DNA of 64,000 nt, taken from assembly GCA_918026815.1 (NCBI GenBank), contig CAKJVC010000098.1, positions 248,001 through 312,000 of the forward strand, read 5' to 3'. Both the position numbers and the translations under genes were made by a program. Position 1 is the stretch's first letter; each line of letters begins with the position of its first letter. Origin of the DNA: Chalara sp. BL73 (Eukaryota > Ascomycota > Leotiomycetes > Helotiales). This document shows positions 36,946 through 47,880 of the stretch, one piece after another. The notes beneath the pieces were generated by a model that saw only the letters and a program-made list of their open reading frames with translations, made no database searches and had not been told where the DNA came from.

Positions 36946-38282
36946 TCAAGACCGCGACTCACCACTGCATGAGAGTTTGCGCTCTTCTTTAAGCATCTTT
37001 GCAGCACTGATATCTACAGGATTGATGCAAACGTCTTGTATATTCATGACAGGTTCTTCGCTGAGACTGCAAAGCTCTTTCGGCATCAATGCCTTAAGAT
37101 CGAGCGTAATGCTCTCTCCGATATAACGCGGGGAACAACAGTTTGTATTATTGCTACCAGATTTGGAAGCGTGATAATGGTAGTATTTTGTCTCATTTGT
37201 GAGGCACTGTGCCATGCGATTGGATCCAATAAGATGTTCGGCTAAAACTTCATGTTCACCACCAGTCAAACTGGAAAGAAGTTCTTCTTTGGGAATCTCT
37301 GACATGTCAGCAATAGAACTCGCAGTAGTGGCAGTACCTGTCACTGAGTCACAATCGCTAGGTCGACGACTTTGACCTGAGCCTAAACTGGATGATTGAT
37401 CACTCTTCTGTCGCCGATGTCCACTTGGCGAAACTAGGTGCCGGTCTGTTTGCATGCGATCTTCAGTGTTAAAGGTGTGCTTGTCAAAACTGAACCCAGA
37501 AGTGTTGATCGAACTTTTCTCATTTAGAGACTTATCCAACTCATTTTGGAGATCCAGGAGGGACGGTTGAGGGGCAATCTCAACTGCATCCAAAGGGTAT
37601 TGATCCACCTGAAGTAATACACCACGAGTAATTCCTGCTTTAAAGGATAGTTGGGATGGTGTTTGCAGAGGGCTACGGCAATGTAGCCCATCAAAATTCC
37701 CTGTGGTCGAGGGTTTATTTGTGAAGTGGCGAACATTGGAGGACTCGTCTTCTTGACCGTGTTTATGCTCTTGCCCAAACAAAATATCAATGTCGGCTTT
37801 CGGTGCAATATAAAATCTTGTCTGCTGCACCTCGGGGCTGAGGGAAGGACATGTCCAACGTAGATTGACCATTCCAAGGGCCCTACTAGTTTCTTCATCT
37901 TCAACATCACAGCTTGATGTATATCTCTTGATATTCAACTTCTCTTCAAGGTATCTCTTTGACACCCAATCGTGTTTAGTACCGGAATGATAGAGCGCAA
38001 TTGCCGTCACGGGCTGCTGTGCATGCAGAAGGCTTATTGGTTCCACTTCTATGGTGAAAGCGTAGAGTTTCTAGTCTCCCATGTTACCCGTGCTCCTGAA
38101 GAAAAACTCGAGGTAGAAGTACACAACTAACTTACATTTCCACTTGCGTCATCTTTAACATCACCGACTCTCGCAGAATCTCCCCAATATTGCGACAGTA
38201 CATTTATCCATTGTCGAAAATTTGTGTCTAAGTTGAGCTTTCGACTGTACTTGGGGATGCTGCAATAGTCATACAAGGCCAT
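36946..38282 (-). CDS. Hypothetical protein with degenerate retropepsin-like segment
   Basis: Unrecognised at full length, 423 residues from exons 38136-38282 and 36946-38070. The GTAAGT...CTAG intron join gives DASGNKLYAFTIEVEPISLL in phase. Residues about 70-150 look like one retropepsin unit: TAIALYHSGTKHDWVSKRYL at the place of the catalytic D-[ST]-G, then GMVNLRWTC and FYIAPKADIDILFGQEH at the place of the closing strand. The catalytic Asp is replaced by His (YHSG), so no protease activity is expected. The remaining 270 residues are Ser-rich and disordered. A second retropepsin-like gene lies about 3.3 kb away on the other strand. An origin from a retroelement Gag/Pol-type or Ddi1-like domain is inference. 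Confidence 0.6.
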
Positions 38283-39494
38283 AACAAGTTCGGGTTTGCA
38301 TCTAAGCTTCCTCAAACAGCAGTTTCAAATGTCAAGCATATTTCTATCGAAAGATCATTGGAAAAGCGGAGGTTGTCTATTTAGTAACTTATGTGGGCTG
38401 GGATAGGGCAGGGTGCACCAGAGAGGGCAGCCTTTAGATGCTTGAAATAGAGGAACACAGAATCGGCGTCTCATAACCCAGGCGATAATTTCCTTGGCCA
38501 GTTAGACTGGGCAAATATTTCCTAGGCTAGCTATTACCGGCAGCATGGTGTGTCTCATGCATTGGGGGTGTGGAATGGCCTAAGACGCACGCAGATGTCG
38601 GTGTACGACAAGGGTTTGGGCGTGAGATCAATCATGGTGGCGGCTCGATGGAAGGTCATCCCATGACAAAACGCTTCGCAAATGATAGGCGTACGCATGG
38701 AGGCTATGCCCTAAGATGAAATAATTGTGTGCTCAGACCGAACCTCTTTCTGGCTAAAACCTCCTTTGCCCTATTAGAACAGGTTGACCTCGCCTGAGGG
38801 GCCTAAGGCCCCGTGGGCTATGTAATCTCAGTAGTGGCATCGACGTTCGCCCATATAAAGCACTCTGCATTATTATGTGGCTTGAGGTATGGCTTGAATG
38901 ATTTTGTATCATCCGGCTGAAAGGCTTGTCCGTTTTGTTGCAGCAAATCAGAGTCATTTTTGGGCCTCATTCACTACCCTTCTTAAAATTCTCATCGTCG
39001 CTCTTTGATATCTTCAGACTTTTCACAACTGAGTCAACATTGATACAGCCTAGAATTTGGAAGGAGGCCTTCACTAGAAGAAAGACCCTAAGTCCATCGC
39101 AATATAGAATAACCCGGTGCGGTAGCACAAGAGCCGTCCACTCGTATTCTACAGTCTTGAAGATGGTTGACTGTTAATCCTTGTATGCACACTTACTGCC
39201 TGAAGAGGAAAGAAGTCCCGCAAAAAAAGAAATTTCTAACATGATTTGGCTTACAGCTGCGGTGTTACACAACTGATATTGAAGGGGGTTGGCTATAATC
39301 CGTGTGCCGTCCACATCATGCGTATCCGTGTAACCACACAATGCCAAACTACATGTATGTGTATGATCAAGCCCAATGTCCACCTCCCTCGAAAGCCGTG
39401 AGTATAAATATATAGCAAATTGGGGAAAGGACTAAGCTGACACATCCAGGTCTTCGTCAATAGTTAAACCGATTGCTTAGAGGCGACTAGAGGA
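38283..39494. other. Intergenic region, no gene supported
   Basis: 1.2 kb. Contains the near-palindrome GGGGCCTAAGGCCCC (38798-38812). Open frames of 65-85 codons on both strands lack an ATG or family character. Confidence 0.5.
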
Positions 39495-39851
39495 ATGAAA
39501 AGAAACAGCGGGTCAGGGGTTATCCCAAACATGAGGTCACTGGGATTTCAAATTGCCCCACGCCTCTGGCCTCCACCTCCGATTCATGAGGCGCCTATTC
39601 AAAAGCAACATCAGGATTTCCAAACGCCAGATCGAAAGATGGCGCAGTAAGCAACTATATTTCATGAGATAGTCAGTCTTTATATTTTCTTTACTTAGCC
39701 GAGCTGTGGATATATTAAATATAGGATAGATGGAAATTTTAGCTCAACAGATCGGCCTCAGTCGAATCCGAGTTTGAAATTTCCTGCATCAACAGTAATT
39801 CCTCAGCGCCTAAGAAATATGCCCAACTGGATTCGCTTAAACCTTCAATGA
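39495..39851 (+). CDS. Short spliced gene, 86 residues, unrecognised
   Basis: Two exons (39495-39646 and 39743-39851) total 87 codons. Exon 1 begins MKRNSGSGVIPN and is Pro/Gln-rich (PRLWPPPPIHEAPIQKQHQ), ending at a GTAAGC donor. Exon 2, entered after ATTTTAG, reads STDRPQSNPSLKFPAST and ends NMPNWIRLNLQ. Both exons keep the same kind of composition, and phases agree. No signal peptide or membrane helix. The 3' end faces the DUF6594 gene with 131 bases between stop codons. Neither exon alone forms a long ORF, so routine annotation may miss it. Confidence 0.45.
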
Positions 39852-39982
39852 TGTCGAGCCGGGAAGGCTGTATCAATTGGATATCAACGCATATCTCATG
39901 CAGCTTGTCTAGACATGGATCTTATGAAGAGGTATATCCTCCCGACCATACTTACAGATTATGCCCTGTCACCCTTACCAGG

Positions 39983-41087
39983 CTAAATCTGGCAAGTCTC
40001 ATTTTGATTTCGCTGGCATGGTGTAGTGCTGCCAACAAATACAACTTGAACGCTGCAAAATCTATATAAGTCAGTGGGTGCCACAAGATGGCCATGTAAA
40101 CCTTACGCGGCAGTAATTGCGAACACCTCTGCTCGGCGAGCACGTGTTGCAAAGCGGAGGATGGCTGAGAAGATAACGGTGAAAGCGCAAACTACTCCCA
40201 AACGCGTGCTTAAATCTTGTATGAAGTAAAGGACAACAATGCAGCTCATTGGACCAAGAGATGCTAGAACCGTGCCGAGCAGCTCAGCAACCCACAGAAT
40301 TCTCTCGTCTGAATAGTGTACGAGAGCGTCATTTGACGAACGTGGGGAGGTTTGAACCTCAACATCGCGAGGCTTAGTTTGCTGAACTCATCAGATAATA
40401 CTCTCTATGCCAAAATATTCTCAGACATCATATATCCTGCTTACCTTAAAGAATTGTAGAATGTTGTCAAAGATATAGAATAAGCGCCCCGATATAAGTC
40501 TTGTAAAAGGATCATCTTCGCCACGCGTACCTACTACTCTCATCAAGTCATTCTTATATTGATCGTCATAAACGATCGGCGATTCTGTTCCGAGGTCTAG
40601 TCCAAAAAAACCACAGCCTCCTCCAAGAGACGGCTTTTCGATCCATTCTCGTAGCAGAGAAATGTCACTAAGCTCAGGGTGCGGTTCAGCAAATATCTGC
40701 TTGTATTGGAGAAATGTCTTATCTGTGTACAAGTCAAAATGCGAAAGCACTATCAGAGCACAAGTGTGATAACGTACAGTACTGGTGGAGCCTATCTCGT
40801 ATCTCCAGAAGTTTTGACCACTGTTTACTCTGGCTGCGCTGCGCTGAGGTACTAAGCTTTCGCCAATCCAAACAATACAGTTTCTCTTCATCTTTCCGGC
40901 CAGATTCATAATCATACATTATGATCCTTCTGAGCTCAATTTCTAAATGGACGAGCTCACTCTGCCTATGTAGAAGATCCTGACAGGCTAATTCTTGGAA
41001 TTGGCGAAACATTGTGTATCTGCCTTCACTAGCCATGAACGCGGCCAGTTTGGGATATCCAGCAGAAGGTGAACCACCTGTAGGCAT
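39983..41087 (-). CDS. DUF6594 family membrane protein
   Basis: Fungal-specific family of unknown function. Exons 40778-41087, 40445-40722, 40107-40381 and 39983-40061 give 313 residues. The start GYPKLAAFMASEGRYTMFRQF and LLHRQSELVHLEIEL are the family N-terminus, and the middle is Asp/Arg-rich. The C-terminus has closely spaced hydrophobic helices: ILWVAELLGTVLASLGPMSCIVVLYFI, VVCAFTVIFSAILRF and, after the last intron, VQVVFVG. The family usually ends shortly after that last segment, as here (ends TCQI). It is divergent from the retropepsin-like gene at 41552 with 464 bases between starts. Members of this family are abundant and often species-variable in ascomycetes. Confidence 0.85.
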
Positions 41088-41551
41088 GGTGGAAATAGAA
41101 GCTTAGCATAGTGGAACACTCTGGTTCAACAAGTGCCAGAGATGCCATACTTAAGCTAAAGGAGACAAGGCTCTCTCCAAGGCATATGAAGATGTATGAT
41201 CATCGAGGTGATGCAAATTAAGGTCGTTTACGTTCATTGGATCGAGTTGGCAAGTAGAATCTCGACCGGCGACCCTTTAGCCCTGAACAGAGCCTCTTGA
41301 GCATCTGTGTGCCTCGAACTTAGTGTTGCAGCAAGTCACGGGCGGCGATCTCGCCCCTACCCCCTCATTTCTACCTTCTCTTTCAGCAGTACTCTCCACC
41401 TTTGCACTATCCTTCCACTAATCTTTCCCCTTCTCACCTCACTGGATATGCGGCTGCATCAAAACCCTTTGTGACGCAGGCATTTCTTCATATCAATACC
41501 TCCGAATCTTTCTGTTAATAGGTCTGGATCTTCATAATATCTGTTAGCTAA
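41088..41551. promoter_or_regulatory. Divergent promoter region: DUF6594 / retropepsin-like gene
   Basis: 464 bases between divergent starts, with a C/T-rich tract (about 41360-41440) close to the plus-strand gene. No specific site recognised. Confidence 0.45.
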
Positions 41552-42785
41552 ATGCCGAGAACTACCACAGACCGCCTACTTGATGGAGAGCTTCGTAAAA
41601 ATGACATTCGTGTTGAGCAGGCACCAATCATCAATGCCTTGGAGGATCAGCAGGCGGCCATCAACCCGCTAAAAGAACTCATTCGATCCTTCTTTCGCGG
41701 GTGGCCACTTCTTCGTGGAGTTGATGAGAGAAAGGACGATCAGATCCAGGACGAAATCGAGCTTCTGGACTACACCTCTACAGGATCAAGGTCATCCGTG
41801 ACTTCGCCGCAGGAGCTCATTTTCGAAACTGATAAGAGCGCTGGTGATGTGTGCCTAGACACTTCTAGTCAAAGAAGCTCAGTGACCATGCCTGATAGCA
41901 TATATGGTTGTGAGGATGGACAGAATGACTACCCAGTTGACCTTTTAGGCACCTCCCCTACCCGGACACTTAATGCCAAAAGCAAATTCGAGTCAAACAA
42001 TCGCGGACGCAAGATCAACGCCAAGGAGCTGATATCCAATCTGATCAGCGATGATCTGTCCATGTCAACATCAAGCTCAATAATCACTACCTGTTCTGAA
42101 TTCATTACCCCAACTAGTCCATTCCTTCACCCCGTCATTTGTCGTTCTTCCAGCAGCCCTGGGACAACAGAAGATGTACAAAGGGAAATTGAAGACGTCT
42201 ATTTAGACACTGGCTCAAGCTTCGACTTGATACAGAGCGACTTCGCAGACAAGCAGGGCTTAGAAAGAATGCCAGTTCCGAAACCCATCACAACGAACAC
42301 AATAATTGGTGAAGCCCCGGACCTTTTGAAAGAATATGTCCTTGTTCCCATAGAGAAAGGCAATGAAGAGATCAAGGAAAAATTCTATGTCGTACACGGA
42401 AGACAGGAATGGAATTTACTGTATGGTGTTCAAACAATTAAGCAAAAACATCTTTTGGGACAGTGCAGAGCTGGACGGATCAGAGAGAGCATAAACATTC
42501 TCACGCGCCCGAAACACCAATACAAGAGTAAGCTAACTCCAGTCATTGCCATTGCCAATTGTTGACCAGTACAAGACTGACTTTCGTGTACCAGGAGATA
42601 AGGCAGCAAAGGATCGCGATAAAAAACATAAAGACGAAATTGCAGAGCAATCAAAACATAATATGAAGGATTGGAATGAGCAATTAGACTCAAATCTCAA
42701 CTACCATAATACTACGTATGGTAATCACCACAACAATGATGGATCTGCACAGCATTATGATTCGCAGAGCAGGGGAAACTCATGA
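41552..42785 (+). CDS. Hypothetical protein with retropepsin-like domain (DTG intact)
   Basis: 388 residues from exons 41552-42527 and 42595-42785. The first 200 residues are polar and Ser/Asp-rich. At about residues 215-300 lies a retropepsin-like unit: DVYLDTGSSFDLIQSDFADK with an intact catalytic D-T-G-S, a middle strand TNTIIGEAP, and EWNLLYGVQTIKQ at the position of the closing hydrophobic-G motif. A single DTG unit would act as a homodimer if active. The C-terminus, entered by a 67-base intron, is Lys/Asp then His/Asn/Gln-rich (YHNTTYGNHHNNDG). Not recognised as a named fungal protein. Its relation to the degenerate unit at 36946-38282 is inferred from shared layout. Confidence 0.65.
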
Positions 42786-44045
42786 CATTACACTGGCTGT
42801 CAAACAAGAGATACTTCTCAACAATAAGCGCACTGTTCACACCACATCTCTGGGTCTGATGCCGCAAGTCTATAACTAAGAATCTTGCTTTGAATTGCTG
42901 ATTGCGGCCGTTTCCCGCCAATTCAATGGCAGATCATAGTCAGAACCATAACTTGTTCATTACTGAGCATAAGATGATTTGCTGGCGATTGCCGCGATGT
43001 GTTGTCCAGTTTTCGACGGAACCAGCTGCTTTTTATGGAGATCTGTTAGCGTCTGCTCGGACCATATGACCACGATGCACAAGTGTCACGCTTCCAAGGC
43101 TCTGGTACATAGCATCTTCGATTCCTTCCTGAGGCAGGAGATTCCACGGTGGCATCTAGTATCCTGCATACTTGTCAGAGAAACGCTTTTACACAAAGCA
43201 GCATGCTGGCGCATAACGCATAACTTACAAGGAAAATCGAAGACTAGATGCAGAACTTCGCTTGTTAGAGTTCAATCTGATCTCCCACGTTCAAAGCTCG
43301 GCTTTTATTTCCTGGCGATTGTGCTGAAGGCAGACTTGTTACATTTTTTGCTTTTCCCGAAAAACAAGACATCCGTAGAGGCGGGCACTAATGATGTATC
43401 GGCTGGCTGCTTGGAACTGCATCTCAACTTTATTCGCACGGCGCAAAGCAAATGTAGGTTTCCTTCCAGTCAATTTCCGAGTGTGACCATATGGTGAGAA
43501 AGCGCCTCCACAATTGGTCTTGACTTCATGATTGCTTTTCGCAATCTGGCTCGCATGCCCCTGGTGCGACTTGAAAACCCTCCCATAACTTGCTGGTAAA
43601 TTGTTGTCCAATATAAGTCATAACTCTTGTGAAGTATCATTTAAACAAGGACTTAAATTAAGATTGGGTATAATGGAGGATAGTTTTTAATGTGTCATAG
43701 ACCAGAAAACGTTGGGAGAACCACCTGATCTTTCCTTGCCTAATTTGTCTAATACCCTTCTTGTTACGGATACGTTAGCGCCAACCGTTTAAAGCACCAG
43801 AATATTGCTGGGACGGCAGGAATGACAGGGTTGTGTTTGAAGGAATTGTTAGCAAAGAATCAGCACACTATGTAAATAAGTAGTGAGTGCGATTAGACTT
43901 AAGAGCCACATATACCTTGTCATGTTTATTAGGTGGTTTCTTACGTGTATTTATAAAGGTGGGTTATGATTCATTTTTGGCTTCTTTGTATATCACCCAC
44001 TATTAATAAGCCAATTCTGGATAGTTGGAATTTTACAGTTATAAT

Positions 44046-44393
44046 ATTGGGGAACTCTGCTTCCTACTCGCTCTTCTCGCAACCGCCGCTGCCGCAGCTC
44101 AGAAACTTCAGACTCACGGATCCTTCTACTGTAGCTCCCCAGATCAGATTAACTATTTATTGAACTTACGCACTACTAACAAAGGATCTACCAGCACCTT
44201 GGGCTGGAGACATGTATATGAAACAATCTGCTATTGCCACATGAATGACACACTGTCACCGATGCAGTGCCATCCTATTCGAGCCACAGCAACACGGCCT
44301 CAAATGACATTCTCCAGTGTCAAATTGTGTCAAGCAATATTCTTATCAAGTTGCCAGGAGAGGCTAGCATTCTTCACTGTGTCTATGCCTTGA
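44046..44393 (+). pseudogene. Possible Cys-rich secreted protein remnant (plus strand)
   Basis: The frame lacks an ATG but reads ELCFLLALLATAAAAAQKLQ, which looks like a signal peptide with its cleavage region. It is followed by a segment with several cysteines (FYCSSPDQ, ICYCHMNDT, MQCHP, KLCQAI). A first exon carrying the Met may lie upstream, or the gene is broken. It overlaps the minus-strand candidate at its 3' end. Confidence 0.28.
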
Positions 44394-44650
44394 ACTTCAT
44401 ATAGCAGGGTACCTGGATTGCCGCTACTGCAACATCCCTTTACTCCGATGGGAGCGCAGCCTAGGCCCACTCCCGTGAAAAGCTCTCCTTCTTTACCTGA
44501 AGTAGCGTCGCTTTTTCTAGAATCTATTTGATATGCGCTGCCTGACGCTGCAACGAAGCCCGAAAAACTCAGAAAGTGCAGCAGCACTACAAAAGAATCG
44601 AAGCGCTCTGAAACAGCTGCGAGTTTAAACTTTAAGTGTGCACATAACAT
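44330..44650 (-). CDS. Candidate small secreted protein (minus strand)
   Basis: A 106-residue frame with ATG at 44650. Residues about 20-40 are hydrophobic (FVVLLHFLSFSGFVAASGS), like a signal peptide placed later than usual. The mature part has LGCAPIGVKGCCSSGNPGTL, a C-x3-G-x3-CC pattern seen in some fungal small secreted proteins. It has only three mature cysteines and ends QLDKNIA, so it may be truncated. Overlap with the plus-strand candidate means at most one of them is likely to be real. Confidence 0.3.
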   Translation of the reverse strand: MLCAHLKFKLAAVSERFDSFVVLLHFLSFSGFVAASGSAYQIDSRKSDATSGKEGELFTGVGLGCAPIGVKGCCSSGNPGTLLYEVQGIDTVKNASLSWQLDKNIA

Positions 44651-45187
44651 CAGCCTGATTCTAGTGCGTTTAAAAAAGCTATACTGATTTATTTTTGTTT
44701 TCGAAGTCAGCTACGTATTTTTTGTAGCTTTTCACTACGCGTGTTATATAGTTGAATAACTGGATGGCTTTTTGTTTCGAGCTGTTTGTGTGGCGACTGT
44801 CACATAATCGCACCTTTGCATAGTTAGTGATTCTCCCGAGCTCAACCTTCTCTCCTTAGCTTAGAATTCTGGTAATGAACCTCCTAACTAGTCTATTGGA
44901 CGCCTGATTTGGATTCGTGACAACACCTTTTAGGGTGTGCTCAAGCAAGCTCCCAGTCAGTGATTCAGTAGCGGTCTTTTACATAATAAAATATATAAGT
45001 CTCTCACTAAAACTATTCACCCTGTTTCTGATTCCAGTGATTTACTGGCTAATACAACACTTGACCGTGGTATGATAGCTACCTCAAATCTGCAAGTTCG
45101 GAGACAAGCCTATCAGATTCTCCCAAGTCATCCTATATAGTTAACCATCCAGCAAGACGCCAAAATACCTTCTGCAAAGAACCCATC

Positions 45188-45502
45188 CTACACCTTCCCA
45201 ACATTCTGCGGCACGGCCACAGTTCCCTTCTCATAATCAACCCAATAAAGATCCTTCCCATCCTCCGTCGTCTCACACTCCGTACTCCCGCCCTCCTCCT
45301 CTGTCCACCATTTCACGGCTTCCAGCTTTAGCGGGTTCAACCAGCTCGTCTCCTTCATCTCATGGTTCACATAGTAGCTGCGTCCGCGCACATCTACCAT
45401 CCTTTCAATATACTTGGGTAGCGCCGCGGATGGGTGGTACAAAGATGCGCTGTTATCGGTGTGGTTGATGTAGTAGGGCCGCCCGGATGGGTCAACTGAC
45501 GG
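45188..45502 (-). pseudogene. WW-domain gene fragment
   Basis: An open minus-strand segment with two WW-like repeats: DPSGRPYYINHTDNSASLYHP and, about 10 residues later, DVRGRSYYVNHEMKETSWLNP. Both have the central aromatic strand G-R-x-Y-Y-[IV]-N-H and the closing Pro. The first lacks the final Trp/Thr pair and both lack the usual first Trp. Just upstream in frame is TAG, which could be a splice acceptor (CTATAG), but I find no exon with a start codon upstream. The C-terminal part (WWTEEEGGSTECETTEDG) is acidic. Most likely the 3' end of a broken gene. Confidence 0.5.
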
Positions 45503-45621
45503 CTATAGTTCTCAGAAAGGGTTTGGAAGTGCTACTCCATTTTTTTCTTGCACATTTTATGGTTATAGAAATGGATTCTGTATGAGTCATATGACTAGAC
45601 AGTAGACATGCTAATATGTGA

Positions 45622-45972
45622 GGCATAGAGCACGGAGGAGACTCTCCACCTAACTATAACGCCGGCCCACCTCAGATCCCCCCTATCCGGCCGGTTAGCC
45701 CGCTCGACTTAAATAAGCCTAGTTACAGCAAAACTGATCCTAACGAGAAGCCAAAGAGGAGCGCGAAGTTTACTGCCGAATGGGAAGTGTGAGAATAGCT
45801 CGCAAAGAGATCTACTGTTTATGAGGTTGAAATTGAAGTTTCTGCGCTTTTTGGCGCTTTAGGAGTTGGCGTTTCGGTAGTAAAAGAGCTTCAAGGCTTT
45901 GGATTTGAGGCGGGAATATGTGGAACAAAATTAGCATATATAGAGCGCAAAAGTTATTTTGTTTTCAACTGA
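45622..45972 (+). pseudogene. Coding relic with two adjacent in-frame stops
   Basis: One plus-strand frame reads as protein on both sides of TGA (45790) and TAG (45796). The first part is Pro-rich (GGDSPPNYNAGPPQIPPIRP) then Lys/Ser-rich. The second part reads VYEVEIEVSALFGALGVGVS and ends KSYFVFN before TGA at 45970. There is no ATG. Splicing out the stops would need an intron of only about 20 bases. I do not recognise the family. It is described here as found, with its breaks. Confidence 0.4.
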
Positions 45973-46216
45973 TACAAGCATCTGTCCAGACTGCAGATTC
46001 CTAAAAGCCTTGCTTTTTGGATAGTTATTATGTCTACTACACTCCCTGCTGTTCTGTCACTAATACTGAGGCTGGCCTGATCTGTGACGACCTAGGGGGG
46101 GTACTGGTAAGAGTGAAGATGCCCTTGAGCGCGCAAAGATGTCGAAGGCAAACCACCATACCTAAGCGGGGGGCTTAGATAAAGGTCTTCATAAGTATAG
46201 CACTCGTTTCGACATC

Positions 46217-46474
46217 CTACCATATTTTGTTACTAGACGAATCAATTGACATGATTAAGTCAAAAGAAGGATTGGCGCCAGCGCCGGCCTGTACAAAAAT
46301 GGCAGCAGCTTGAGGCTCGGATTTGGGAGTATTTAACTCGCCCTTGTCAAGAATCACTAGTCTTTCTGTGCGTAGGTCAAGGACTACTTTTATATGTATT
46401 GACGGAGGGCCGATGCGCATACCTCGGGTGCTTATAACGTGGATAGGGTAGCGTGACACGAATCGATCTCCCAT
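46217..46474 (-). CDS. Hypothetical 85-residue frame
   Basis: Starts MGDRFVSRYPIHVIST in a good context (CAATGG) and has plausible composition (SIHIKVVLDLRTERLVILDKG, AAIFVQAGAGANPS). No family is recognised. In a region with other relics it may be a gene fragment. Confidence 0.28.
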   Translation of the reverse strand: MGDRFVSRYPIHVISTRGMRIGPPSIHIKVVLDLRTERLVILDKGELNTPKSEPQAAAIFVQAGAGANPSFDLIMSIDSSSNKIW

Positions 46475-47880
46475 TGATGTAAAGACTAATCTCTACCGTT
46501 TTACTCCGCCCCCCAGTCCCATACTTATTCCCTCCGTTCCACTGGCGACTCCCTTACGAGGCTGAACCTAGGACCTTTACTGAACCCCCTAGCATGTGGT
46601 ACTTTGCACCTGACACTACTACCAGCTCTCACGTACACAATCATCTAATTTTATAACATTGAGACCGAGGTAGCTTTTGCTCGTGGCAGAAGTAAGTAAT
46701 GAGAGATGCTAAAGCGTATCTTTAAAGTTCTATTCTCTTTCCATTAAGAATCCCTTGCTCGAAACCTCTAACAAGAGTTTGCTAATCGATGATAAGTTTG
46801 TCACCGCAGTTACTTAGCACGTCTCCACCTACGTACCCGAAACAAATTGACAACGTTCAGCTCCAGAACTCTCGTTTACCTCAACGTGAGCTTCGGCTGC
46901 CTTATCTTTCTATTGGGCTGAAGAACCACACAGCTAAAAATGAGCCGCATTGGTTATAGGCTTGGCTTGGGGATTGCCAGGCCCAAGCCCTTTGCCTCCC
47001 TTGCGATTGAATTGATATGTGGTAACATGACTTAGATGTCCAGTCACATTTTCTATTCTTGAGTACTGATAGTGAAGCGGGACGTTACCTGGAGGCCACT
47101 GGATTCAAACCGAACATAACTCATACCGACAGAAGCCGTTGCGAAGGAATTAAATACAAGCAATTGCCAACATCCCGTTGCTCACACATTCCTCCCCTTG
47201 ACCGAGAATCGAGAATAGTGCTATGATCAGTAATAATGTGACTTACCCATCCGCCCTTCTCCTGGTTCGCTGACGCTTGCAACTATGTCTGTCAAGCTCA
47301 GCCTCCTCTTCAAGTCACAAATGTTCTCGTATCCAGCGTGCCAGCGTTCCATGCAAAACTTGCCTTCTGCAGCATGCCGTGTCGACGCTGTGCATGCAAT
47401 GCTTCATCGTCAGACTTCACCTCTTTTCTATATCAAGCCTGTGGAAGCAGGCATATTGAGGGCTACAATATTCTGTTTGCTGCTGATTGCCGATGTTGTT
47501 TTGCTCGGGATTCCTCGTTTCCCCCAACGATCGAGATATAATGCTGTAAATAAAAACTAAATAAGCATGTAGTAGCTTTTTAAGAGGCTAATGAAGCGAA
47601 GGCAAAACAACTTACAATATTATGGTCGTTACTGAAAATTCAAAGGAAGGTCCTGAGAAAAAACATGAACACAAAAGTGGTAATGGCCTAGTTAGCGTCG
47701 TTTTGTGAGATCAGAATGACGGCGAGACAGAGGTTTAAGGCACAATTCATTTTGTGAACAAAGCAAGGGTTATATGATATCTTGAGTGTTTGCAGGACTA
47801 TCTAAACTGCAACGTTAGAGGCGGGAATGCGATCGGCGGCAGGGTTGATTAGACTGCGGAATTGGGCCATGGATCGGGTT

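Larger units (their letters stand above)
42786..45187. other. Gene-poor region with candidate secreted-protein remnants
   Basis: 2.4 kb without a firm gene, apart from the two weak candidates listed separately at 44.0-44.65 kb. Open frames around 43.0-43.5 kb have no coding character. Confidence 0.45.

Noticed and set aside
42979..43497. 172-codon plus-strand frame
   Set aside because: Composition (many Cys, Trp, His, Ser) is typical of a chance frame and there is no family similarity.
47277..47560. 91-codon plus-strand frame starting MSVKLSLLF
   Set aside because: Three overlapping plus frames are open here and the sequence shows no conserved or topological pattern beyond a short hydrophobic run.
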